From assembly GCA_015478945.1 (NCBI GenBank), contig JABUQX010014177.1, positions 1 to 16,864 of the forward strand: a stretch of DNA of 16,864 bases. The letters are read 5' to 3'. Positions 1-8,302 of this stretch are shown one piece after another (the stretch's first letter is position 1; each line of letters begins with the position of its first letter). The notes beneath the pieces are model-generated. The model did not search any database and was not told where the DNA came from. It saw only the letters and a list, made by a program, of their open reading frames with translations. Source of the stretch: Trachelipus rathkii (taxonomy: Eukaryota; Arthropoda; Malacostraca; Isopoda; Trachelipodidae). The position numbers and the translations under genes were made by a program.

Positions 1-530
1 AGGGATAACGTGAACATTACATGTGAGCGAATGTGACGCTGCGAGGGTTTCCAATAATTGGTACATATATTTTAAATTATAGATGCGTGAAGAAACATCT
101 ATTCTATTTCTCTCGACTATCAACTTGATAATATTTCCATGGAGGCGATCCTCAGATGCCCCATAATTAGCCTTTCCAAAGCTTCGAGGTATCGACAATT
201 TGATGAATTTCTTCAACGAAATGAATAAACGGTCTATTATTTGCTCTCCGAATGAAATACAGGTAATATATCGCTCTCCATTCGTTACGAATAAATATAA
301 ATTACACATCGTTGGGTATTACGAGGCTCGTAAAGATATTTCCAACGAGCTTATGAGCAGAATGAGATGTAATCATACCAGCACAGCAAAAATGTCTTAC
401 TGACGAAAATCGTATGTATACACAGACTCAAAAGGTAACGAGATTCTTTCTTTTTCGACAATTCTAGAAGAAATTAAACAAGTATAGGATGGACGACGAC
501 ATTTGTTCAAATATACATGTACACGATATT
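1..530. other. Unassigned non-repetitive sequence
   Basis: This stretch is less AT-biased than what follows and shares no obvious repeat with the rest of the window. A 67-codon ATG frame runs from 200 to 403 on the plus strand. It resembles no family I know, contains no motif, and is short enough to be chance. A splice-donor-like 'caggtaat' lies inside it near 260, so part could be an exon. I see no promoter or other RNA-gene signal. Confidence 0.4.
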
Positions 531-532
531 CC

Positions 533-697
533 CTAATTGGGCGTTTTCTGTTCGGGTTGTATTTTCTCGATCGGTTTTACAGTCGATTCATTTTCTGGTC
601 GTATTTGTATTTTCAAACCTGGTCTTACGACAATTCGTTTTACTTTTGTATCTGTATTTCCTGTTTCATTAGAGTTATTGACAAGTAGAGAAATTGT
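533..697 (-). CDS. Short open frame, possible terminal exon, unknown product
   Basis: On the minus strand an open frame of 54 codons with no ATG near its start runs from a TGA at 698-700 to a TAG at 533-535. The translation is hydrophilic, rich in K, E, N, T and P, and includes 'VKRIVVRPGLKIQIRPE' and ends in 'EKIQPEQKTPN'. It has no motif I recognise. A minus-strand 'aaacag' ending at 661 could be a splice acceptor, making 533-660 a last exon. The same acceptor-like junction is where the dispersed repeat at 648-835 starts, so the exon reading is tentative. A chance open frame in low-complexity DNA is the main alternative. Confidence 0.2.
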   Translation of the reverse strand, partial: TISLLVNNSNETGNTDTKVKRIVVRPGLKIQIRPENESTVKPIEKIQPEQKTPN

Positions 698-835
698 TCA
701 AACCCTCCAATTTTTCGAAACATTACGCAATACTATTGATTCTTGTTTTGTTAATTTTCGAAACATTAAGCTATACATTTTATTCTTGTTTGTCACACGG
801 TAAACAACAATTTATTAACTTTTATGTTTTTTGCT
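648..835 (+). repeat. Dispersed direct repeat C, copy 1
   Basis: This block matches 1745-1935 at about 1.1 kb spacing. Shared landmarks in the same order are 'gagaaattgttcaa', 'ttttcgaaacatta', 'ttcgaaacattaagctata', 'attcttgttt' and 'atgttttttgctaatg'. The copies differ by many small indels. It lies just before an A-satellite stretch, so it seems to be a spacer module of a composite repeat rather than a gene. Confidence 0.75.
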
Positions 836-977
836 AATGTCTTTATTTTTTATAACATTAGTTTATTTTTTAGAAAACTAACAAAATTTTATGCACTTTC
901 TACATATCATATTAATCAATGAATAAATGCTATCAAACAGGGTTGCAATTATCTGATACATGGATCAAATAGTATTC
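836..977. other. AT-rich spacer, nothing identified
   Basis: AT-rich sequence between repeat C and the first A-satellite monomer. It has T-runs and no coding or structural signal that I can support. Confidence 0.4.
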
Positions 978-1740
978 GCTAACGTGCAAAGCTTATTACC
1001 TTATAAGCTTCATAGCATATCTGAAATGATATATAATGTCACGACAACGCTACACGCTTAAAAACGAATAAATGTTATACATTACAAAGTTCCAACTTAT
1101 CAAGTGAGTAACTAACATATAATACAAATAAACTATGCATACTTTGTCAAGCTATCTCTACATAGAAGTACCTACTCGAATTATCTTGCAAATACCAATC
1201 ACTGTTTATTTTTAACAGTAACATAGTAACATTTACGAAATTTATATAACTAACCTATTTATCATGCACTGAACACTAATATATGCTAAAGTAACAAAGT
1301 TTTCACATCAATAAAGCTATAACATATAACCTGAACTAAGATATTAATGTACATCCCCAAACATAACGACATATTAAACACGAATAACAGTTTAACAATA
1401 CAAAGTTTCATACTTACAACGTAAAAGTTAACATTGCATACAGAACGTATCCTATTCACACTTTTTTTCAAACATATCTCTAACATATAAGTTATTTTTA
1501 CATTGCATAGTAACATTTAACAATAAGTTAGCATAACTTAACCTAATTATCATACAGACAACAAATATATGGCCTGATAAAGTTTTTACATCAATGAAGC
1601 TAACATATATAACTAGGAATATAACGCACAATGAAAAAACCTAACATACCTTATGATCGATAAATGGATACATTAACAAAGTTCCATATTAACAACTAAG
1701 TAAATAACAATGCTATAGAAGACATGTATGAAGTCTGTGT
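978..1740 (+). repeat. A-satellite array, left part, about 2.5 monomers
   Basis: Degenerate monomers share an ordered set of motifs: 'aacaaagttttcacatcaat' (1293, varied at 1577), 'aaagctaacatagcat', a 'gaataaactgttaacatt' block, 'gtaactaacat', a 'caagcatatctctaacat' anchor (near 1148 and 1468), a 'gtaatatttaacaa' block, and 'taattatcatacagac'. Anchor spacing here is about 320 bp. The same order recurs downstream in the same orientation. There is no open frame of note. This is satellite-like DNA and the family is not one I can name. Confidence 0.8.
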
Positions 1741-1744
1741 GGTT

Positions 1745-1935
1745 CCCTGTTTTCATAGAGTTTCAGATACAAGTCGAGAAATTGTTCAATCTCCTCCCAC
1801 TTTTCGAAACATTACAATTACCATATTCTTGCTTTGTTCGTTATTCGAAACATTAAGCTATAATTTGATTCTTGTTTGGCACAGGGTCACATAACAGAAT
1901 TTATTAAAAACATTTTTTATGTTTTTGCTAATGTT
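1745..1935 (+). repeat. Dispersed direct repeat C, copy 2
   Basis: Second copy of the 648-835 block. It interrupts an A monomer, which stops near 1735. Copy 2 contains 'gtcgagaaattgttcaatc', two 'ttcgaaacatta' cores and the 'tttttgctaatg' end. As in copy 1, a minus-strand 'aaaacag' lies exactly at the left edge of homology (near 1747). Confidence 0.75.
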
Positions 1936-2100
1936 TTATGTTTTATAAAAACTCTAAAACTTTTATTTTTATTTTATTTCCTTAAAGCTTTATTTTGTTT
2001 GTTTTTAAAACTTTTTAATTTTTATTTTAGTTTTTGTTTAGAATATAATTCATACTAGAAAAAATTTATTCTTTTTATTTTTATAAAGTAAAAATTGTGT
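1936..2100. other. T-rich low-complexity spacer
   Basis: Long T- and A-runs with almost no G or C. The plus-strand reading is a phenylalanine/leucine-rich string typical of T-rich DNA and is not taken as a gene. Confidence 0.5.
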
Positions 2101-2285
2101 TTTTTACTAAGCAAAAACAGTAATAAGTAAATAAACATCACACTACTTCCTCATCGTCTCTCTCCATGATCTATGATCTATCGGTTTCGATCTATTGAAT
2201 TCAAGTCATTTCGTGTAACATTTTAATTTTATAACATAACTTAAAACAATTTATTTATACACTGATCACGAAATTCTTAAGATAC
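2101..2285 (+). repeat. B spacer of the satellite, copy 1
   Basis: This block precedes an A monomer and resembles blocks at 9050-9215, 9905-10078 and 10985-11180. Shared landmarks are a 'cagtaa...aaatcaa'-type start, a C/T-rich middle ending in 'gatctat', and 'attcaagtcattt' followed by 'gta-cattt' and 'ataaacataac'. It appears to alternate with A monomers in a composite repeat. Confidence 0.6.
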
Positions 2286-3010
2286 CATAAGTTTTCAACA
2301 TTAATAAAAACTAACATACCATCATGAACTAAGAATATATGTACAACAACAAACCTAGTTAAACATGATAAACTGCTAACATTAACAATTTCCATACTTT
2401 AACAGTAAGTAACGAAACCTGGCATATCAAATACGTAACTTGCAATTACTTTGTAGCATATCTCTAACATAGAATGTTATTTCAGATTACATGGTAATAT
2501 TACAAAAATATTTATAAAAAATGTATAAAATATATCAATTTATTCACAAATTGGTTAATTATAATATGATAACGAATTATAGGCTAGTACAAAGTTTTTC
2601 ACATTAATATAAGTTACATAGCATCATGTCTAAACTAAATATAATCCCCGACAAACTAACACACTTAAACATGAATAAACTGTTAACGTTTTACAAAGTT
2701 TCACAGTTAACAACAGTAAAGTAACTAACATAACATACAAAAACGTAACCGTACGTGGCTCATAACGGTAGAGCGACGGATCGCATGGCAGGTCGTGGTT
2801 CAATACTAGAAAGGAAAGTAGGTAGAATTACTAGAAAGTTCCCCTCCTTGATAGGGCCTTATGCCGTGGCTTGAACTTTTTATGAAAAAAAAAATCACAC
2901 TTTCTCAAGCATATCTCTAACATAACAATGTTAATTTTACATTAGCATGGAAATATTACAAAAAACTATGATAACATGGGTTAGTTATCACACTAGTAGT
3001 AGGAAAACCA
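2286..3010 (+). repeat. A-satellite array interrupted by a SINE and by the 5.5 kb element
   Basis: Two and a part monomers. The anchor motif occurs near 2453 and 2906. Removing the 144 bp SINE between them leaves about 310 bp, the normal monomer spacing. The last monomer breaks off after 'gttagttatcacactag', equivalent to the 'taattatcatacagac' block, and continues only at about 8541. Confidence 0.8.
2751..2894 (+). mobile_element. tRNA-derived SINE, short, with poly-A tail
   Basis: The head resembles a tRNA gene. An A-box-like 'tggctcataacggtagagc' is at 2756-2774 and a perfect B box 'gttcaatac' at 2798-2806. The 42 bp between box starts is usual for a tRNA promoter. The tRNA-like part runs into an unrelated body of about 75 bp and ends in ten A residues (2885-2894). 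It splits an A-satellite monomer between 'cgtaacc' and 'tcacacttt', so it is an insertion. I could not define a clear target-site duplication. Box spacing, body and poly-A point to a SINE transcribed by RNA polymerase III and mobilised by a LINE; the parent tRNA was not identified. Confidence 0.75.
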
Positions 3011-3240
3011 TATTGTTCGTGTCCTGGGACCTCGCAGAATCCTAGGATTTTGGCTTGACCTTATTTTGACCTTGATTTTTTGGCCAACCCCCTTGGGAAA
3101 AAAAAAAAATTTTTTTTGAGCAAATTTTTTTGGCTTGACCTTTTTTTGGCCTTGTAATTTTTTGGCCTTGACCTTTTTGGGCAACCTGAATTTTTTGGCC
3201 TTGTAATTTTTTGGCCTTGACCTTTTTGATGCCCCTTCGC
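3011..3240 (+). repeat. Left long inverted repeat with purine/pyrimidine subrepeats
   Basis: After the end block and 'cgcagaatcctagga' (3033-3047) come several copies of a subrepeat close to 'ttttttggccttgacc' or 'ttggccttgtaatttt'. The arm ends at 'gatgccccttcg' (3228-3239). The reverse complement matches 8303-8541 over its whole length with many indels. The lysine/glutamine-rich minus-strand reading across 2993-3184 is a by-product of the subrepeat. Confidence 0.85.
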
Positions 3241-3242
3241 CA

Positions 3243-3263
3243 GACGGAGGCGAAGCCTCCGTC
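3243..3263. repeat. Perfect 9 bp stem hairpin
   Basis: 'gacggaggc', loop 'gaa', then 'gcctccgtc'. It sits just inside the left inverted repeat in GC-richer sequence. The right arm has only a diverged equivalent near 8270-8302. Confidence 0.9.
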
Positions 3264-3267
3264 GTAC

Positions 3268-3340
3268 GTATTGCCCCCTATTTTAGCCCCCCTTTATGTG
3301 ATTAGCCCCTTTTATGTGCTTAGCCCCTTTTTTGATGTAT
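3268..3340 (+). repeat. Short minisatellite, unit near 'ttagccccttttatgtg'
   Basis: About four degenerate units of 17-20 bp, each with 'agccccttt' followed by 'tatgtg' or a shortened version. Confidence 0.75.
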
Positions 3341-3600
3341 TGACCTTGATACCCTGACTTGAGTACCTTAATTCTGCCTTGATAAATTTCAGCTTATACC
3401 GTATAAGGTTTGTACGATCCAACTTAGCACAACTGCACTACCAGCCCTTGACCTACACTACACTGACCTACACTACACCTTGACTACCCTACCCTTGACC
3501 TTCGCCTACACACCCACGTGGTCATGACTCACTACTCTTCCGTCCTCCTTAGCTTGTCCACAACACCACACACAACACACACACACAGCAACGTGGTCAT
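3341..3600 (+). repeat. Degenerate 'cttgacctacactacac' repeats and a (CA)n tract
   Basis: 'cttgac' and 'ctacactac' recur irregularly from 3350 to 3510. A short (CA)n run follows at about 3562-3583. 'acgtggtcat' occurs twice, near 3515 and 3591. No gene is seen. Confidence 0.6.
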
Positions 3601-3779
3601 ATCCTATCTCCGACTCCTGGTCTTTACTGCTCGATTTTCTATCCGGGATATAATTCAAATATAAAACTGATAGGACTCGAACTTACACTCTGCAAGTTTA
3701 TGACTTTAACCCCACATAAAGGACATCTGGGAGGGAGAGATATTTTTTTTTTAAGTCTATATAAGCGCTTCCATGGATC
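3601..3779. other. Unassigned sequence
   Basis: Mixed composition with no repeat, coding or RNA signal that I can support. It leads into the microsatellite block that begins at about 3780. Confidence 0.35.
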
Positions 3780-3950
3780 CATAATAAATATAATAATAAT
3801 AAATAATAATAATATAATAATAATAATAATAATAATATAAATAATTAATAATAATATAATAATAATTAATAATTAAATAATAATAATAATAATAATATAT
3901 AATAATAATATAATAATAATAATAATATATAATAATAATAATAATTATAT

Positions 3951-3981
<31 letters not shown>

Positions 3982-4016
3982 ATATATTATATATAATATA
4001 ATATATATATATTTAG
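3780..4016 (+). repeat. (TAA)n/(TA)n microsatellite
   Basis: Interrupted 'taa' and 'aat' triplets pass into 'ta' dinucleotides from about 3945. The open frame across it on the minus strand is a tyrosine/isoleucine artefact. Confidence 0.97.
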
Positions 4017-4019
4017 GTA

Positions 4020-4022
4020 ACG

Positions 4023-4074
<52 letters not shown>

Positions 4075-4131
4075 CAGAGGAGAGAGAGAGAAGAGAGAGA
4101 GAGAGGAGAGAGAGAGAGAGAAGAGAGAGAG
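4020..4131 (+). repeat. (GA)n microsatellite
   Basis: Almost pure purine tract on the plus strand of about 110 bp with a few 'gg', 'gc' and 'aa' interruptions. It abuts the TA tract with only 'tttaggtaac' between. Long homopurine runs like this can form triplex DNA. Confidence 0.97.
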
Positions 4132-4455
4132 GCATTTTTGTGGCACGCACATTTCAACGAAGGATTCTTTTGTTCACATTTTAATATGAAAAATTTATTT
4201 TCTGATATACTTTAATTTGTAAATTTGATTATTTTATTGATTGATACTCTAGTATGTAGGTCTTAGGAATCGGTCTAATTTATTTTTATTTTAATTATTT
4301 TTATTTGATTATTTATTTATTGTATTATTTTTATTTTTATTTTTATTATTTTTTATTTTTTTTTGTATTAGTGCTGTTGTTCAAGACACACTACGTGGAA
4401 CCTTACATTGAATTCGAGCCGCACTATCCTTCATTACCTTAACATGTGAACCAAT
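4132..4455. repeat. AT-rich spacer with 'tttta' repeats
   Basis: 4270-4375 is a degenerate (TTTTA/TTTAT)n low-complexity run. 4376-4455 is mixed sequence with no feature seen. Confidence 0.6.
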
Positions 4456-4516
4456 AATATATATATATATTTTATATTATATACTTATATATATAATTAT
4501 ATATATATATATATAA

Positions 4517-4556
<40 letters not shown>

Positions 4557-4588
4557 ATATTATATATATATATTATTATATATATTCC
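4456..4588 (+). repeat. (TA)n microsatellite
   Basis: 'ta' dinucleotides with frequent 'taa' and 'att' shifts. Self-complementary throughout. Confidence 0.95.
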
Positions 4589-4737
4589 AGAAGTTGGATG
4601 ACTTTAGACATTAGAATATAGAACAGTTAAAACAATGGGATATCGAGGATGTCCCAGTCACACACTAACCACAAACATGCCATGCAAATCTATAAAGCAT
4701 CCTAGGGCTTGTCAATTTGTACAGTTAAAACTATAAT
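4589..4737. other. Unassigned spacer
   Basis: Short mixed sequence between two TA tracts. No coding or RNA signal. Confidence 0.35.
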
Positions 4738-4856
4738 TATTATATATATATAATATAATATATATATATTTTTTATATATATATTATTATGATATTTTAT
4801 ATATAATTATTATATATATATCATAATATTATTATATTATTATATAATATATTACT
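4738..4856 (+). repeat. (TA)n microsatellite
   Basis: Interrupted TA tract with embedded 'attatt' and 'tcataatatt' variants. Confidence 0.95.
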
Positions 4857-5485
4857 TACAACACCCACACACACACCAAACACCACACCACAACACATAC
4901 ATACATACATACACACATATCTAACATACATCCTTCACTCACACAACACACAGAATACACACACACACTCTACACCCAGCCATAAGACACTTATCACACT
5001 TAATTACGCTTACACCACACACCCTACACTCGGCCATGACATTATAAGCCACTTACACTTTCATAGGCACTTACATCTTACATGCTACACACTATATTTA
5101 TAAGCACTTACACTCTCCAAAGACATTCTGTACACTTCACTTACACTTATACCTGTCACTTATTCCAATCCACATTCACTCCTGAACTTATAAGCATTAC
5201 GTCTCCATATGACACTTACATAAGCCCAATATGCACTTAACTCAACACACACAAGATGCACTTACACTTACACTCACACACTCGAAATTTTGATACCTCA
5301 AAGTTGAGGTATCAAAATTGAACCACCTACACTTGACCATGCACTTATAAACGTACACTCACCATAGACACTTACCTTTACATACATAACGCTATGACAC
5401 TTAAAAGCATTACACTATCCATAGACAGGCTTACACAAGCTCATATACACGCAACACACCAGATAACTTAACACTTACACTCACA
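4857..5485 (+). repeat. Degenerate 'cacttacac' minisatellite with (CA)n
   Basis: C- and A-rich strand, poor in G. 'cacttacact', 'ccatagacacttac' and 'ataagcacttac' recur at irregular intervals of about 20-35 bp, and (CA)n runs lie at 4860-4990. The block is interrupted by a perfect hairpin at 5286-5319. The 35 bp before that hairpin recurs at about 5469-5503 with one or two changes. No gene is seen. Confidence 0.8.
5286..5319. repeat. Perfect 16 bp inverted repeat, 2 nt loop
   Basis: Left arm 'aattttgatacctcaa', loop 'ag', right arm 'ttgaggtatcaaaatt'. All 16 pairs match. A second copy of the left arm only, with one change, lies near 5490-5503. Confidence 0.97.
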
Positions 5486-5503
5486 CACTCGATATTTTGA
5501 TAC

Positions 5504-5600
5504 CTCACTTGATGGTTCATCTTTAGATGACTCATTTTTTGATGACGTCATCTTTTGATGACCATCTATATTGATTGATTCATCTTTCGATGAGTATCTT
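5504..5600 (+). repeat. 'gatga/tcatc' minisatellite
   Basis: About six degenerate units of the form 'cttttgatgactcat', including a 12 bp palindrome 'gatgacgtcatc' near 5541-5552. The palindrome contains TGACGTCA, the full CRE consensus, but inside a repeat this is probably incidental. Confidence 0.75.
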
Positions 5601-5694
5601 TGCGGTTAATCTTGTGGTTCATTTACCCTAACCATCAACAGAATCAGAGTTAATATTAATGTCTTCCCCATAAGTCATCAAGCTGACACAGGGA

Positions 5695-5822
5695 GCAAGC
5701 AATGCGCCCACTCGCGCACGAAGGCAACCGAACCCACGTTACCGCCGCCGCGTGCGCCGCAGGCGCAATATTTACGGTTCCCGCACGCGCGTGCGCCCGC
5801 AGACCCAATATTCCCACGGCGA
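5695..5822. other. GC- and CpG-rich patch, unassigned
   Basis: A sharp compositional island in AT-rich DNA. It is dense in CpG, with 'cgccgccgcgtgcgccg' near 5741-5757 and the perfect 12 bp palindrome 'gcacgcgcgtgc' at 5783-5794. 'cccaatatt' and 'gcaatattt' flank the palindrome. A 66-codon plus-strand frame starts at 5702, but its codons follow the composition and it runs into AT-rich DNA. I do not call a gene. Confidence 0.6.
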
Positions 5823-6035
5823 ATGACAAAATATATTACTATGAGTCATTCTTTTTATTTTCATACTTAAACATTTTTTATTTAAACATTTTCACGATCT
5901 AAAACTGTAACTCTTAAGCAGGAATATTACCGACCGAACGATAAATATTGTATCAATGTAAACTATTCAGAATTTCTTTTCAAATATCTATGAGTCATTC
6001 ATACTTACTAAAATTGTACGAATTTTATTAAAAAC
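5823..6035. other. AT-rich spacer
   Basis: 'atgagtcattc' occurs twice (5839 and 5990), hinting at an old duplication of about 150 bp. Nothing else is seen. Confidence 0.4.
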
Positions 6036-6039
6036 ATTA

Positions 6040-6610
6040 ACAATACATACCTTAAGCAGTAAATCAGTAAAATAATAGAGGTGTTACATAGCAACAGGGG
6101 ATTAGTATGCTTTTTGTTTTACTGCTTTAGCTTGCTTTACTGCTTTAAACTCATATGTTTTTATAAAACTTGTTTTACATGCTTTAACTCATATGTTTTA
6201 CTGTTTAAACTCATATATTTATTATATTCAAATTACATACCTTAAAGCAGTATGTAAATCATAGAGGTGTTACATAACAACAAGGGTATTAGTATGCTTT
6301 TGTTTTCTGCTTATACATGCTTTAACTAATATGGTTTTACTGCTTTACTGCTTTTACTCATATGTTTTACTCTTTAACTCATGATGTTTTTTACTGCTTT
6401 AATCATATATTTATTAACATTCACATACTTAAAGCAGTAAATCAGTAATCAATAGAGGTGTTACATAGCACCAGGGGATTAGTATGCTTTTGTTTTACTG
6501 CTTTACTGCTTAACTCATATGTTTTTACTGCTTTTTACTGCTTTTAACTCATATGTTTTACTGTTTTAACTTCTTTAACTCATATGTTTTTAATAAAATA
6601 ACTCATATAT
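6040..6610 (+). repeat. Tandem repeat, three units of about 188 bp
   Basis: Units begin near 6040, 6229 and 6418. Each starts 'acataccttaaagcagtaaa', continues 'agaggtgttacatag' and 'attagtatgctttt', and ends in several 'ttactgctttaactcatatg' pieces. The start 'cttaaagcagtaa' is the reverse complement of the recurring 'ttactgctttaa', so each unit can fold on itself. A diverged fourth copy lies near 7195-7290. Confidence 0.9.
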
Positions 6611-6619
6611 TTATTACAT

Positions 6620-6768
6620 TATGTTTTCTTTTATATTTTTTATTTTGTTTTAATACTTTTTTTATTTTATTATTATTATTATTTTTAATTATTTTTATTT
6701 TTTTATTTTTATTATTATTTTTTATTATTATTAATTAGTGTTATTAATATTAATGTTATTATTATTTA
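6620..6768 (+). repeat. T-rich and (TTA)n microsatellite
   Basis: T-runs grading into (TTA/TTTA)n. The plus-strand hydrophobic reading is an artefact of composition. Confidence 0.9.
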
Positions 6769-6900
6769 ACACACCCACACACAAGCCACACGCACACAAC
6801 ACACCGCACACACATACACTTACATACACAACACACACCCTACACTACACACATACATAGATCATACTCCTACACTACACACACACACACACTCACTTAC
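6769..6900 (+). repeat. (CA)n and 'acacatacac' tract
   Basis: Interrupted CA dinucleotides with 'tacac' variants, similar in composition to 4857-4990. Confidence 0.9.
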
Positions 6901-7545
6901 AGCTGGCGCAATATACACTGCTTAAACATATCAAATAAGTTCTTTTGTATGAAAATAAGTATAATTGTTTTAAAACATTTTTGTTTTTAATTAAACACGT
7001 ACATTTATATTATATTCATTCATAATAAATTAATTTAAAGTTTTTAATTAAAACTTTAACCACCAAAATCATTATCTTTGGACTACAAGTTATTAATAAC
7101 TGTTATACTTTTTGTTTATAAATTTTAATAATATCAAGTTTTTTAAAATAATTTTTATCAAAATTTTATGAATATTTTATTAAAACAGTATATTTTACGT
7201 ACTTAAAGCAATAAATAGTAATCAGTAAGGAAGCCCTAGCAATCCTCTAACCAAGCTATGCAAGTTTTGTTTAATTGACTTACTGCTTTACATCATCTTT
7301 AGTAATATTAAGTATAAAAATTGCAGAGGATGTTCTCCTATGATAGGATATTGTGTTTTTTATTAAAAATCATTTTTGATTAAAATTTAAAATACACCAT
7401 TTCACTTACATTTATATTATTCGCTCAATGTTAACTAAAAATAATTTCAAAGTTTTTTAAATAATTTGGATTTTTCTTATTATTATTTATGTACATTGGA
7501 CAATCCAAACTAGAAAACACAGACAAACGCGGCACTCCTTACAGT
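6901..7545. other. AT-rich spacer with one degenerate repeat copy
   Basis: Mostly A/T sequence with no open frame of note. 7195-7290 holds 'cttaaagcaataaat' followed by 'gacttactgctttac', a diverged copy of the 188 bp repeat. 'aagttttt(t)aa' blocks at 7040 and 7450 suggest further old duplications. Confidence 0.5.
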
Positions 7546-7548
7546 ACG

Positions 7549-7748
7549 AAACTGACCTTTCCTGTAAATTTGTGTTGAAATAACTACTTTAGACCTAAAT
7601 TTAGGATAACCTTTTTTGTATCCGGTGCAATGAGGCCTTGTTCCAGGTTAAAACATATTCCAAACTGACCTTCTTTCTGTAAAATTTGGTGAAATAACTA
7701 CGTTAGGCTAAATTTAGGAATTAAGCCATTTTGTCCTCGGGCTGATTT
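7549..7748 (+). repeat. Tandem duplication, two units about 112 bp apart
   Basis: Unit 1 starts at about 7551 and unit 2 at about 7663. Both run 'aactgacctt', 'ctgtaaa(a)ttt', 'tgaaataacta', 'ctaaatttagga' and 'ttttgt' in the same order. Confidence 0.85.
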
Positions 7749-8260
7749 AAGCTATACCAGTCAAAAAAGGTTTAACTTCATTATAGACAGATCAATGTTA
7801 TTATTTTTTATAATATATTTCATAAAACTATGCTGGATCGGTAAGATCATTTAAGCAGGTAAGAAGGAATGCTTTCCTTTCTTGTGATTGGATGGGTAAT
7901 CTTATCTCTATATGACCGCGCATGTGAATGGTCGAGAATTATTTTATCGCTTTTTTTGGTTTTAAGGTATGTAAAACATGTTTTTCACTATCCTAGCCTT
8001 AACTGTGATTGGATGAAAATTGTTAGTTCTTTAAACTTGTATTTGGGCAGGTGTGTTTTTTAATTATCTTTTAACCCAAACTCATTTTAAAAAATCATAG
8101 TCGTTTCAAGGCTGTTAAGCGGTGACAAGTTATCTGATCTTGTATTAAAAGTGTTTTATTTTACTAAGTGTTATCATATTTATACATAATTATTAATTGA
8201 GGAAAATATTAATTTCACTAGATAGATATAATTAATTCACTAGATTTATAGTTGATCACG
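7749..8260. other. Unassigned interior sequence
   Basis: A 64-codon ATG frame at 7869-8063 is open on the plus strand and predicts hydrophobic stretches, but has no family resemblance I can name. Within it 'tgtgattggatg' occurs twice (7884 and 8002), each a CCAAT box on the minus strand. With no other promoter sign I treat this as unassigned. Confidence 0.35.
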
Positions 8261-8302
8261 TGAAGCAAAACGCAAGAGCGCCGCAAGCGTTGGCAAGCCT
8301 TC

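Noticed and set aside
1876..2058. 60-codon hydrophobic open frame
   Set aside because: Phenylalanine/leucine-rich reading of a T-rich low-complexity stretch, beginning in repeat C.
2751..2894. A functional tRNA gene
   Set aside because: The promoter boxes are good, but I see no paired acceptor stem, and the sequence continues into a poly-A-tailed body, which fits a SINE.
3757..4152. Long minus-strand open frame over the TAA/TA/GA tracts
   Set aside because: The translation is serine/leucine, tyrosine and isoleucine runs dictated by the microsatellites.
5541..5552. A functional CRE-type site at the TGACGTCA palindrome
   Set aside because: It falls in a 'gatga' minisatellite where such a palindrome arises from repeat units meeting head to head, and no promoter or gene is near.
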